Shown here piece by piece: positions 15,975 through 23,627 of a DNA stretch of 64,000 bases (position 1 is its first letter; each line of letters opens with the position of its first letter). The translations under genes were made by a program, and so were the position numbers. The notes beneath the pieces were generated by a model. That model was not told the origin of the DNA. It saw only the letters and a program-made list of their open reading frames with translations, and did not search any database. This stretch comes from Streptomyces macrolidinus (GTDB taxonomy: Bacteria > Actinomycetota > Actinomycetes > Streptomycetales > Streptomycetaceae), in contig NZ_JAMWMR010000014.1 in the NCBI RefSeq assembly GCF_023887685.1, forward strand, positions 1-64,000, given 5' to 3'.

Positions 15975-16329
15975 GTCGTTTGTCCTTCCTCTGTCCACCC
16001 GCGCGACCTGATCGCGCGCACCCCGCAGGGCTGGGCTGTCTGGATGATGGGCTCCATCCTGCCCTTTTCGACCATAAACCGGCTGTAAGAGGGGTGGGGA
16101 GGCGGGCAGGAGCGGCCCGGCTGCCCGGGAATGCGAAATTTTCTCGCCCCCGTGAGGTTTCCACGGAAGAAGGCGAGGGGAGGACGGGTTTACACCCCAC
16201 GATCACGCTCTGCGCGTGGCACACCACCCTGTGGTCGGCCGCCCACCGCTTTCCGTCGTGATCGTTTCCCTTCCCGAAGGCACACACCCCGTGCCACCGA
16301 TCCCACGACCCAGGACGAGGGGGCGCAGC
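15975..16329. promoter_or_regulatory. divergent promoter region of cutRS
   Basis: The 355-base gap between cutR and the small helical protein gene holds no convincing ORF. A short dyad CCGTGAGGTTTCCACGG lies at 16150-16166, with AT-rich GCGAAATTTTCTCGC just before it at about 16133. These are candidate CutR or other regulator sites; I see no recognisable riboswitch. Confidence 0.35.
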
Positions 16330-16503
16330 ATGGACGCATTCACCGCAGGGCTTCTCCAGCGCATACGGGCTACCGAGTCCGACCTGACGCGGGCCCGCGA
16401 AACCGGCGACGACTTCCTCGCGGAGGTCGAGCAGTCGGAACTCGACGATCTGCACCGCCTTGCCGCCGAGCACGGTGTGGAAGTCGGCGCGACGCGCGCC
16501 TGA
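16330..16503 (+). CDS. small conserved helical protein, function unknown
   Basis: A 57-residue acidic protein starting MDAFTAGLLQRIRATESDL, with a GAGG-like ribosome-binding site. It is almost wholly predicted helical, with heptad-like hydrophobic positions and the charged segment RARETGDDFLAEVEQSELDDLHRL. No signal peptide or membrane span is seen. The gene is divergent from cutR and followed at once by a strong terminator, so it is probably monocistronic. I do not recognise a family name. The longer in-frame reading from 16216 lacks a ribosome-binding site and is rejected. Confidence 0.65.
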   Translation: MDAFTAGLLQRIRATESDLTRARETGDDFLAEVEQSELDDLHRLAAEHGVEVGATRA

Positions 16504-16516
16504 GCGGCACGTAGAA

Positions 16517-16564
16517 GCACGCGGCGGGGCCCCGGCAGATCCAGGCCGGGGCCCCGCCGCGTGC
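16517..16564. terminator. perfect 20-bp bidirectional terminator hairpin
   Basis: The arms at 16517-16536 and 16545-16564 are perfectly complementary over 20 bases around an 8-base loop. The hairpin lies between the convergent ends of the small helical protein and suhB, 13 bases past the first and 35 from the second. Confidence 0.85.
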
Positions 16565-16599
16565 GGTGCGGCGCGGTGACGCGTCGCGGTCGGGCGCGG

Positions 16600-17418
16600 T
16601 CAGTCGTGCCAGGCGCCCAGGTCGTCCAGGCGGGCCTGGAGGACCTCGAACAGGCCGGGCGGAGCCGCGATGGTCAGGGCCGGGGAGAGCGGCTCTCCGG
16701 GGCGGCCTCCGGTCAGGGCGCCCGCCTCGCGGGCGATCAGGTCGCCCGCCGCGTAGTCCCAGGGGTTCAGCCCGCGCTCGTAGTACGCGTCCAGGCGGCC
16801 CGCCGCCACGTCGCACAGGTCGATCGCGGCGGAGCCGCCCCGGCGGATGTCCCGTACCTCGGGGATGAGCTGCCGGACGACCTCGGCCTGGTGGGCCTTG
16901 CGCTCGGCAAGGTAGCCGAAGCCGGTGCTCACGAGGGCGAGGCTCGGCTCGGCCGCGGGGCGCACGCGCGCGGGGCGGTCGTTGACGAACGCGCCCTGGC
17001 CCTTGACGGCCCGGAAGAGCTCCCCGCGCATCGGCGCGTGGACGACCCCGACGAGCGTCTCCCCGTCCTTGCGGGCCGCTATCGAGATCGCCCAACTGGG
17101 CAGTCCGTAGAGGTAGTTGACGGTGCCGTCGATCGGGTCGATCACCCACTCGACGCCGCTGCTGCCCTCGACGCTGGCGCCTTCCTCGCCGAGCAGGCCG
17201 TCGTCCGGCCTGCGGTCGGTGAGCAGGCCGGTGATCAGCTTCTCGGCCTCGATGTCCATCTCGGTGACGACGTCGATGGCGCTGGACTTGGTGGCCGCCA
17301 CGCCGAGGTCCTCGGGGCGTCCGTCGCGCAGGAACGTGCCCGCGCGCGTGGCGGCGTCCAGGGCGATCTCGAGGAGTTCTGCCGTCAGTCGGCCGGACGG
17401 TTCGGGCTGTTCGCTCAC
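16600..17418 (-). CDS. suhB: inositol monophosphatase family protein
   Basis: A 272-residue Mg-dependent phosphatase of the IMPase family. Metal ligands are visible in GEEGASVE near 85 and in the signature WVIDPIDGTVNYLYG near 100-114; the C-terminal signature is NPWDYAAGDLIAREAGA. It probably dephosphorylates myo-inositol 1-phosphate or a related sugar phosphate. GTG 17418 has GAGGAGC about six bases upstream. It ends nine bases after the ferrochelatase gene stops, in the same direction, so the two are likely one operon. A suhB homologue near the principal sigma factor also occurs in M. tuberculosis (Rv2701c-sigA). Confidence 0.9.
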   Translation of the reverse strand: MSEQPEPSGRLTAELLEIALDAATRAGTFLRDGRPEDLGVAATKSSAIDVVTEMDIEAEKLITGLLTDRRPDDGLLGEEGASVEGSSGVEWVIDPIDGTVNYLYGLPSWAISIAARKDGETLVGVVHAPMRGELFRAVKGQGAFVNDRPARVRPAAEPSLALVSTGFGYLAERKAHQAEVVRQLIPEVRDIRRGGSAAIDLCDVAAGRLDAYYERGLNPWDYAAGDLIAREAGALTGGRPGEPLSPALTIAAPPGLFEVLQARLDDLGAWHD

Positions 17419-17426
17419 GGTGCTCC

Positions 17427-18554
17427 TCACGCGTACGGGCTGTCGGCGCCCGCGGCTGCGGGCTTGGGGGTACGGCCGGGGCAGCAGCCCACCGGGCAGA
17501 CCTGGTGGCTCGGGCCCAGGCTGCCGAGGGCGCACGGGGTGACCTGCTGCCCCCGCTCGACGGCGGCACGTTCGAGGATCAGGTCGCGGACCGCGGCGGC
17601 GAACCGCGGGTCGTCGCCCACGGTGGCCGAGCGGCGTACCGGCAGCCCCAACTCCCCGGCCTTCGCCGTGGCCTCCGTGTCGAGGTCGTAGAGGACCTCC
17701 ATGTGGTCCGAGACGAACCCGATGGGGGCCATCACGACCGCGGGGACCCCGGCGTCGTGCAACCGCTCCAGGTGGTCGCAGATGTCCGGCTCCAGCCAGG
17801 GGATGTGCGGGGCGCCGGAGCGGGACTGGTAGACGAGCTGCCAGGGGTGGTCGACGCCGGTCTTCTCGCGCACGGTCTCGGCGATCACTCGCGCCACGTC
17901 CAGATGCTGGCGGAGGTACGCCCCGCCGTCCCCGTGGCCCTCGACCGGGCCGGAGGTGTCCGCCGTGGTGTGCGGGACGGAGTGGGTGGTGAAGGCGATG
18001 TGGGCGGCCGCTCGGACCTCCTCGGGGAGGTCGGCCAGGGACTTCACCAGGCCCTCGGCCATGGGCTCCACGAAGCCGGGGTGGTTGAAGTAGTGCCGCA
18101 GCTTGTCGATCCGCGGCAGTTCGAGGCCCTCGGCCTCCAGGGTGGCCAGCGCGTCCGCGAGGTTCTCGCGGTACTGGCGGCAGCCCGAGTAGGAGGCGTA
18201 CGCGCTCGTGGCGAGGGTCAGGATGCGGCGATGGCCCGCGTTGACCATCTCGCGCAGGGTGTCGGTCAGATACGGCGCCCAGTTGCGGTTGCCCCAGTAC
18301 ACGGGCAGGTCGAGGCCGTGTTCCGCGAAGTCCTTGCGGAGGGCGGTGAGGAGGGCGCGGTTGTGCTCGTTGATCGGGCTGACCCCGCCGAAGCGGAAGT
18401 AGTGCTGTCCCACCTCCTTCAGGCGCTCCTTGGGGATGCCCCGCCCCCTCGTCACGTTCTCCAGGAACGGGACCACGTCGTCCGGGCCCTCCGGGCCTCC
18501 GAACGAGAGGAGCAGCAGAGCGTCGTACGGGCTGGCATCACGTGCTTCGGGCAT
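17427..18554 (-). CDS. hemH: ferrochelatase, Gram-positive coproporphyrin type
   Basis: A 375-residue ferrochelatase inserting Fe(II) into (copro)porphyrin in haem synthesis. LLLSFGGPEGPDDV near the start, YWGNRNWAPY, FTTHSVPHTTADTSG with the catalytic His, YQSRSGAPHIPWLEPD and PIGFVSDHMEVLYDLD are family hallmarks. Actinobacteria use the coproporphyrin-dependent route, so CpfC is the better functional name. The tail adds an unusual cysteine set (PCALGSLGPSHQVCPVGCCPG), which together with SGCRQY could hold a [2Fe-2S] cluster as reported for the mycobacterial enzyme. ATG 18554 is chosen; it is divergent from the MFS gene. Confidence 0.92.
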   Translation of the reverse strand: MPEARDASPYDALLLLSFGGPEGPDDVVPFLENVTRGRGIPKERLKEVGQHYFRFGGVSPINEHNRALLTALRKDFAEHGLDLPVYWGNRNWAPYLTDTLREMVNAGHRRILTLATSAYASYSGCRQYRENLADALATLEAEGLELPRIDKLRHYFNHPGFVEPMAEGLVKSLADLPEEVRAAAHIAFTTHSVPHTTADTSGPVEGHGDGGAYLRQHLDVARVIAETVREKTGVDHPWQLVYQSRSGAPHIPWLEPDICDHLERLHDAGVPAVVMAPIGFVSDHMEVLYDLDTEATAKAGELGLPVRRSATVGDDPRFAAAVRDLILERAAVERGQQVTPCALGSLGPSHQVCPVGCCPGRTPKPAAAGADSPYA

Positions 18555-18707
18555 GTCTACGATCCTGCCACCCGCCACCGACACCGCTCCCGCCGACCGC
18601 CCCGTCCGCCGGTGCCGGATCGACGAAGGCGCCTCGCGCTCCGGTGCCGTGAGGCCCGGGCTCTGGTGCCGCGAGAAGGCTCCGCATACATTACGTTTGC
18701 CTGACTC

Positions 18708-18737
18708 GTAAGGCGCGTGCCGCATTTCACGCCTTAC
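18708..18737. promoter_or_regulatory. inverted repeat before the MFS gene
   Basis: Arms GTAAGGCG (18708-18715) and CGCCTTAC (18730-18737) lie 19 bases before the MFS start codon, inside the 202-base divergent region with hemH. They could form an operator overlapping the promoter or a short leader hairpin. No regulator gene is adjacent. Confidence 0.4.
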
Positions 18738-18756
18738 CGGACGTATCGGAGTCCCC

Positions 18757-19995
18757 GTGCCCAGCCCGTACCGCGCCCTGTTCGCCGCCCCCGGTTCCAA
18801 GGGCTTCTCCGCAGCCGGCTTCCTCGGACGGATGCCGCTGTCGATGATGGGCATCGGCGTGGTCACGATGATCTCCCAGCTCACGGGGCGCTACGGGCTC
18901 GCGGGCGCGCTCTCCGCCACCATCGCGCTGTCCGCCGCCGCGATCGGCCCGCAGATATCCCGCCTGGTGGACCGGCACGGGCAGCGGCGGGTGCTGCGCC
19001 CGGCGACGCTTGTCGCGCTGGCCGCGGCCACCGGGCTGCTGCTGGCCGTGCATCTGTCCTGGCCGGACTGGGTGCTGTTCGCGTGCGCGGCGGGCATCGG
19101 TTCCGTGCCGAGCCTCGGCGCGATGGTCCGGGCGCGCTGGGCGGCCCTGTACGGCGGCACCGCGCAGCTGCACACCGCCTACTCCTTCGAGTCGGTGGTG
19201 GACGAGGTCTGCTTCATCTTCGGGCCGATCATCTCCATCGGCCTGTCCACCAGTTGGTTCCCGGAGGCCGGGCCGCTGCTCGCCGCGGGGTTCCTCGCGA
19301 CCGGCGTCTTCTGGCTCACCGCGCAGCGCGCCACCGAGCCGGAGCCGCACCCGCGCGAGCGGCACGGCGGGGCCTCGGCGCTGCGCTCCCCCGGACTCCA
19401 GGTCCTGGTGGCCACGTTCGTCGCGGTCGGAACGATCTTCGGCGCGATCGACGTGGTGACCGTCGCCTTCGCCGAGGAGCAGCACCACAAGGCGATCGCC
19501 AGCGTCGTGCTGGCGCTGTACGCGGCGGGTTCCTGTGTCGCCGGTGTCGTCTTCGGGCTGCTGCGCTTCACCGGAGCGCCGGAACGCAGGTGGCTGCTGG
19601 GCGTGTGTGCGATGACCGTGAGTATGATCCCCCTCCTACTGGTCGGAAACCTGCTGTTTCTGTCCGTGGCGCTGTTCGTGGCGGGTCTGTCCATCGCACC
19701 CACGATGATCACGACTATGGGCCTCATCGAGCGGCACGTACCACGCGCGCACCTGACCGAGGGCATGACCTGGGTGTCCACCGGGCTCGCCGTCGGGGTC
19801 GCGATCGGCTCCTCCGTGGGCGGCTGGGTGATCGACGCCGCCGGCGCTCGGGCCGGGTACGGGGTTCCGGTGGTGTCCGGAGCCGTCGCGACCGCGGTCG
19901 GTTTCCTCGGGTATCGCCGGCTGCGCAAGCCGGTTCGGCAGCGGGGAGGGGCCCTTGAGCACCACAGCGAGCGGGAAGAGCGGCACGTGGCGTAA
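18757..19995 (+). CDS. MFS transporter
   Basis: A 412-residue permease with about 12 hydrophobic segments, consistent with the major facilitator fold: early FLGRMPLSMMGIGVV, then SRLVDRHGQRRVLRPA as the loop 2-3 motif, and SVGGWVIDAAGARAGYG late. The charged loop motif with DRHGQRR matches the MFS signature. GTG 18757 follows GGAG with a short spacing. The last 41 bases overlap the next gene's start, so the two are coupled. Substrate unknown; a drug or metabolite exporter is most likely. Confidence 0.85.
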   Translation: MPSPYRALFAAPGSKGFSAAGFLGRMPLSMMGIGVVTMISQLTGRYGLAGALSATIALSAAAIGPQISRLVDRHGQRRVLRPATLVALAAATGLLLAVHLSWPDWVLFACAAGIGSVPSLGAMVRARWAALYGGTAQLHTAYSFESVVDEVCFIFGPIISIGLSTSWFPEAGPLLAAGFLATGVFWLTAQRATEPEPHPRERHGGASALRSPGLQVLVATFVAVGTIFGAIDVVTVAFAEEQHHKAIASVVLALYAAGSCVAGVVFGLLRFTGAPERRWLLGVCAMTVSMIPLLLVGNLLFLSVALFVAGLSIAPTMITTMGLIERHVPRAHLTEGMTWVSTGLAVGVAIGSSVGGWVIDAAGARAGYGVPVVSGAVATAVGFLGYRRLRKPVRQRGGALEHHSEREERHVA

Positions 19996-21274
19996 CTGGG
20001 CGGGGAACGTCACCGCCCGGCCCGTACGGGAGGTCACCCCCGCCTCGGTGGAGGAACTCTCCGCCGCCGTACGCAAGGCGGCGGAGGACGGCCTCACGGT
20101 GAAGGCCGTCGGCACCGGGCACTCCTTCACGGCCGCCGCCGCGACCGACGGGGTGTTGATACACCCTCAACTGTTGACCGGCATCCGCAAGATCGATCGT
20201 GCGGCCGGTACCGTCACCGTCGAGGCGGGGACGCCGCTCAAGAGACTCAATGTGGCGCTCGCGCGCGAGGGGCTCTCGCTCACGAACATGGGCGACATCA
20301 TGGAGCAGACGGTCTCCGGCGCCACCAGCACCGGCACGCACGGCACCGGCCGCGACTCGGCGTCGATCGCCGCCCAGCTCAAGGGACTTGAGCTGATGAC
20401 GGCGGACGGCACGGTGCTCACCTGCTCCGAGGAGGAGAACCCCGACGTCTTCGCCGCCGCCCGGATCGGCCTCGGCGCCCTGGGGATCGTCACCGCCCTC
20501 ACCTTCGCGGTGGAGCCGGTCTTCCTGCTCACCGCGCGCGAGGAGCCGATGCCGTTGGACCAGGTCCTCGCCGAGTTCGACGAACTCTGCGCCGAGAACG
20601 AGCACTTCGAGTTCTACTGGTTCCCGCACACCGGCAGCACCACCACCAAGCGCAACAACCGCAGCGCCGGACCGGAGCGGCCGGTAGGGCGGGTGAGCGG
20701 CTGGTTCGAGGACGAGTTCCTCTCCAACAACGTCTTCCAGGTGGCCAATTGGGTCGGCCGCGCCGCGCCCGCCACGATCCCGGCGATCGCCGGACTCTCC
20801 AGCCGCCTGCTGTCGGCCCGCACGTACACGGACATCCCCTACAAGGTCTTCACCTCGCCGCGCCGGGTGCGGTTCCTGGAGATGGAGTACGCCGTCCCGC
20901 GCGAGGCCCTGCCCGAGACGCTGCGCGAACTGAAGGCCATGATCGACCGGTCGAACCTGCGCATCAGCTTCCCCGTGGAGGTCCGCACCGCCCCGGCCGA
21001 CGACATCACGCTCTCCACCGCGTCCGGCCGGGACAGCGCCTACATCGCCGTACACATGTTCCGCGGTACGCCCTATCAGGCATACTTCACCGCCGCCGAG
21101 CGGATCTTCACCGCGCACGAGGGACGGCCGCACTGGGGCAAGGTGCACACGCGTGACGCGGAGTACCTGGCGGAGGTCTATCCGCGCTTCGGCGAGTTCA
21201 CGGCCCTGCGGGACCGTCTGGACCCGGATCGCCGCTTCGGGAACCGCTATCTGCGTCGGGTGCTGGGGGCGTGA
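19955..21274 (+). CDS. FAD-dependent lactone/alditol oxidase
   Basis: A 439-residue flavoenzyme of the VAO/PCMH superfamily. The FAD-binding domain has GTGHSFTAAAATDGVLI near 50-66, GTPLKRLNVALAREGLSLTNMGD and TSTGTHGTG near 125. The C-terminal ALO domain (about 180-430) ends HWGKVHTR and YPRFGEFTALRDRLDPDRRFGN, as in D-arabinono-1,4-lactone oxidases. It probably oxidises a sugar lactone or polyol with O2, giving H2O2. Translation starts at TTG 19955 inside the MFS gene, after GGGGAGGGG. Its last 77 bases are overlapped antisense by the convergent gene. Confidence 0.88.
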   Translation: MSTTASGKSGTWRNWAGNVTARPVREVTPASVEELSAAVRKAAEDGLTVKAVGTGHSFTAAAATDGVLIHPQLLTGIRKIDRAAGTVTVEAGTPLKRLNVALAREGLSLTNMGDIMEQTVSGATSTGTHGTGRDSASIAAQLKGLELMTADGTVLTCSEEENPDVFAAARIGLGALGIVTALTFAVEPVFLLTAREEPMPLDQVLAEFDELCAENEHFEFYWFPHTGSTTTKRNNRSAGPERPVGRVSGWFEDEFLSNNVFQVANWVGRAAPATIPAIAGLSSRLLSARTYTDIPYKVFTSPRRVRFLEMEYAVPREALPETLRELKAMIDRSNLRISFPVEVRTAPADDITLSTASGRDSAYIAVHMFRGTPYQAYFTAAERIFTAHEGRPHWGKVHTRDAEYLAEVYPRFGEFTALRDRLDPDRRFGNRYLRRVLGA

Positions 21275-21995
21275 CCGAGGCGCCGGGCGTAGGTGTCGCG
21301 GTCGGCGACGGGCTGCCGGAACCGGCGTCCGGGCCGGTCGTGGCACCGGGCGCCGGGCTCTTCGCCGGGTCGGCGCTCTCGCGTCCGGTGGGCGCTCCGG
21401 TTCCCTCGCCCGCGGACGGCGTACCGCCCCGCGTGGCACCGCCCGACGGCGCGTCGGTGCCACGCGACGGCGTCCACGAGGGCGAGGGCGACGGGTCCTG
21501 CTTCGAGGACGACTCGCTGTGACCGGTCAGGACATCGCGGACCGTGGTGGTGCTCGAACCGCCGCTGAAGCTGCTGCCCGACACCAGTTCGTACGTGGTG
21601 ATCCCGGCCATGGTGACGCCGAAGACGACGGCGGCGGCGACCACCGGCCGTCGCCAGCGCCTGGTCCGGGCCCGGTAGACGGTCCCCTCGGTGAACTCCC
21701 CCGGGCCCACCGGCCCTTGCTCCTCGCGGCTCCTGCCCCGCACGGCCACGTCGCGCAGCTGCTCGCCGGTGCGCCGGAAGACATGCTGGAGGACCGAACC
21801 ACCGCAGGTGGCGACGAGGCTGACCACGCCCGCGCCCAGGATCGTCCCGTAGACGCCGAAGGACGAGGCGAGTTTGGCGGCGACCACCGCGGCCAGGGCG
21901 CTCCCGGCCACCTGGGGAACGCTCAGATCCAGCCGCTTCTTCTTGCCGGACGCTCCGGCCCCCGCACCCGCACCGCCGTCCGGTTTCTCACGCAT
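21198..21995 (-). CDS. membrane protein with Pro/Ser/Thr-rich C-terminal tail
   Basis: A 265-residue protein of unknown function. Two hydrophobic stretches lie at the N-terminal side (about 28-60), a basic loop follows, then a third span (VVAAAVVFGVTMAGITTYEL near 125-145). The last 110 residues are low-complexity, rich in Pro, Ser, Thr, Gly and Asp, and probably extracellular or surface-exposed. ATG 21995 is preferred; a GTG at 22025 is also open. Its tail region runs 77 bases antisense into the 3' end of the oxidase gene, an unusual convergent overlap for two real genes, although the tail could also stop being functional earlier. Confidence 0.65.
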   Translation of the reverse strand: MREKPDGGAGAGAGASGKKKRLDLSVPQVAGSALAAVVAAKLASSFGVYGTILGAGVVSLVATCGGSVLQHVFRRTGEQLRDVAVRGRSREEQGPVGPGEFTEGTVYRARTRRWRRPVVAAAVVFGVTMAGITTYELVSGSSFSGGSSTTTVRDVLTGHSESSSKQDPSPSPSWTPSRGTDAPSGGATRGGTPSAGEGTGAPTGRESADPAKSPAPGATTGPDAGSGSPSPTATPTPGASVTPPAPDADSGSRSGDPGPDGPAGP

Positions 21996-22511
21996 CACCG
22001 GAACTTTCCCGCCTTTCCCATCCACGACCGTTCATGACCGTTCACACATGAACGCCCGATGTCGAATGCGGTCGTTCATCTGTCCGAGAAAGGGGACGTA
22101 CGCCCGAAACGAATAGTTCCGTTTCTGACGGATAGGTGAAGTCCGCCACGTTTCAGGAACTCGAAAGCGGCGCATCTCGGCCGACTCGCACCCCTTGCCG
22201 GAAGTCGGGGCGGCGCGTTGATCCACGGAGGTGGCCCGAATGGAGTACTGTTGCGACCCCTGGGTCCGGTATCCCGCCAGGATGTCCGGGACCCTGCTGG
22301 ACTGCCGGGAGGGGGCTTGTTGCACAGGGTGACGGTGTTGGTCACTTAGCGTTGCGAATAGGTAACCGTGCCATAACGGCGATCCAGGGCCCGTGCCCGA
22401 CACGCCGGGCAACTCGGCAAGGTTGTGGCAGGCTGCACCCGGGCAGGCCACACTCGACTAGCGGAAGCAGCGACGCACGTGACGTCGGCAGGCACCACCC
22501 GGGAGGTCCCC
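21996..22511. promoter_or_regulatory. divergent region before sepH with repeated GACCGTTCA
   Basis: This 516-base gap holds no supportable ORF. Beside the membrane-protein start there are two direct copies of GACCGTTCA (22026-22034 and 22036-22044), followed by the inverted half TGAACG at 22049-22054. The base composition is lower in GC than the coding DNA. The sepH promoters probably lie near 22340-22400, where TTGGTCAC and GAATAGG-like elements occur, but no consensus can be assigned firmly. Confidence 0.4.
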
Positions 22512-23543
22512 ATGCCCGAACTGCGTGTCGTGGCCGTCTCCAATGACGGCACACGGCTGGTGCTGAAGGCTGCGGACAGCACGGAGTACACGCTTCCGAT
22601 CGACGAACGGCTCCGCGCCGCCGTGCGCGGCGACCGTCCCCGCCTCGGCCAGATCGAGATCGAGGTGGAGAGCCATCTCCGCCCCCGGGACATCCAGGCA
22701 CGGATACGTGCCGGCGCCTCCGCCGAAGAGGTCGCCCAACTCGCCGGTATCTCCGTCGACCGCGTACGCCGCTTCGAGGGCCCCGTCCTCGCGGAGCGCG
22801 CCTTCATGGCCGAGCGCGCGCGCAAGACACCCGTACGTCGCCCCGGCGAGAACGCCGGGCCCCAGCTCGGCGAGGCCGTCCAGGAACGGCTGCTGCTGCG
22901 CGGCGCCGAGAAGGACACCGTCCAGTGGGACTCCTGGCGGCGCGACGACGGCACCTGGGAGGTGCTGCTCGTCTACCGCGTGGCCGGTGAGCCGCACTCG
23001 GCGAGCTGGACGTACGACCCGCCCCGACGACTCGTCCAGGCCGTCGACGACGAGGCGCGCTCCCTGATCGGCGAGTCCGACGACCTCGCGGCGCCCGAGC
23101 CGAGCCACCCCTTCGTGCCGCGCATCGCACGCCTGCCGCGCGAGGGCCGCATGGACCGCGCCCTGGACCGCCAGATCGACCGGCCCGCCCCGCCCTCGCC
23201 CGAGCCCGCCGAGGAGAGCGCGAGTGAGCGCGACTCGCTCACGAGCCTCCTGGAGGCGGTGCCGAGCTTCCGCGGCGACATGGTGGTGCCCGAGCGGCCC
23301 ACGGAACCGCAGGAGGAGGCCGCCGAGGAACCCGAGGCGGAGGAGCCCCCCGCTCCCGCGGCGTCGGCCGGTTCGGCGTACGCGGACATCCTCATGCCGC
23401 GCACGGTCGGCAGCCACCGGGACCGTCTGGTCGGCGCGACGGACCGCCAGGCCGAGGCGGACGGTGTCCGGCCCGGCCGCAGGGCGGCGGTCCCGAGCTG
23501 GGACGAGATCGTGTTCGGGACCCGGCGCAAGAAGCAGGAGTAG
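22512..23543 (+). CDS. sepH: SepH cell-division protein (DUF3071)
   Basis: A 343-residue cytoplasmic protein matching SepH, an actinobacterial FtsZ-assembly factor. The N-terminal DUF3071 domain (about 1-170) starts PELRVVAVSNDGTRLVL and includes the helix-turn-helix-like segment SAEEVAQLAGISVDRVRRFEGPVLAERAFMA. A long disordered acidic, Pro-rich linker follows. The C-terminus closes with the short conserved motif AVPSWDEIVFGTRRKKQ. ATG 22512 follows GGGAGG. SepH is reported to bind FtsZ through its helix-turn-helix domain and to promote septum formation in vegetative and sporulation division. The gene is monocistronic, closed by a terminator. Confidence 0.9.
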   Translation: MPELRVVAVSNDGTRLVLKAADSTEYTLPIDERLRAAVRGDRPRLGQIEIEVESHLRPRDIQARIRAGASAEEVAQLAGISVDRVRRFEGPVLAERAFMAERARKTPVRRPGENAGPQLGEAVQERLLLRGAEKDTVQWDSWRRDDGTWEVLLVYRVAGEPHSASWTYDPPRRLVQAVDDEARSLIGESDDLAAPEPSHPFVPRIARLPREGRMDRALDRQIDRPAPPSPEPAEESASERDSLTSLLEAVPSFRGDMVVPERPTEPQEEAAEEPEAEEPPAPAASAGSAYADILMPRTVGSHRDRLVGATDRQAEADGVRPGRRAAVPSWDEIVFGTRRKKQE

Positions 23544-23592
23544 CCCGAACAGCCGGGCGGCAGGCAGGAGTTGCCGCGCCACGTACCACGAC

Positions 23593-23621
23593 GGGGTCCA
23601 CGCCGCGCGGGCGTGGACCCC
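23593..23621. terminator. bidirectional terminator after sepH
   Basis: Twelve-base perfect arms GGGGTCCACGCC (23593-23604) and GGCGTGGACCCC (23610-23621) enclose a five-base loop. The hairpin lies between the converging stops of sepH (23543) and the sulfurtransferase (23628). Confidence 0.8.
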
Positions 23622-23627
23622 GCCCGG

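Noticed and set aside
16216..16329. Longer start for the 57-residue protein (95 aa)
   Set aside because: No ribosome-binding site at 16216 and the extension lies in the divergent promoter region; ATG 16330 is better supported.
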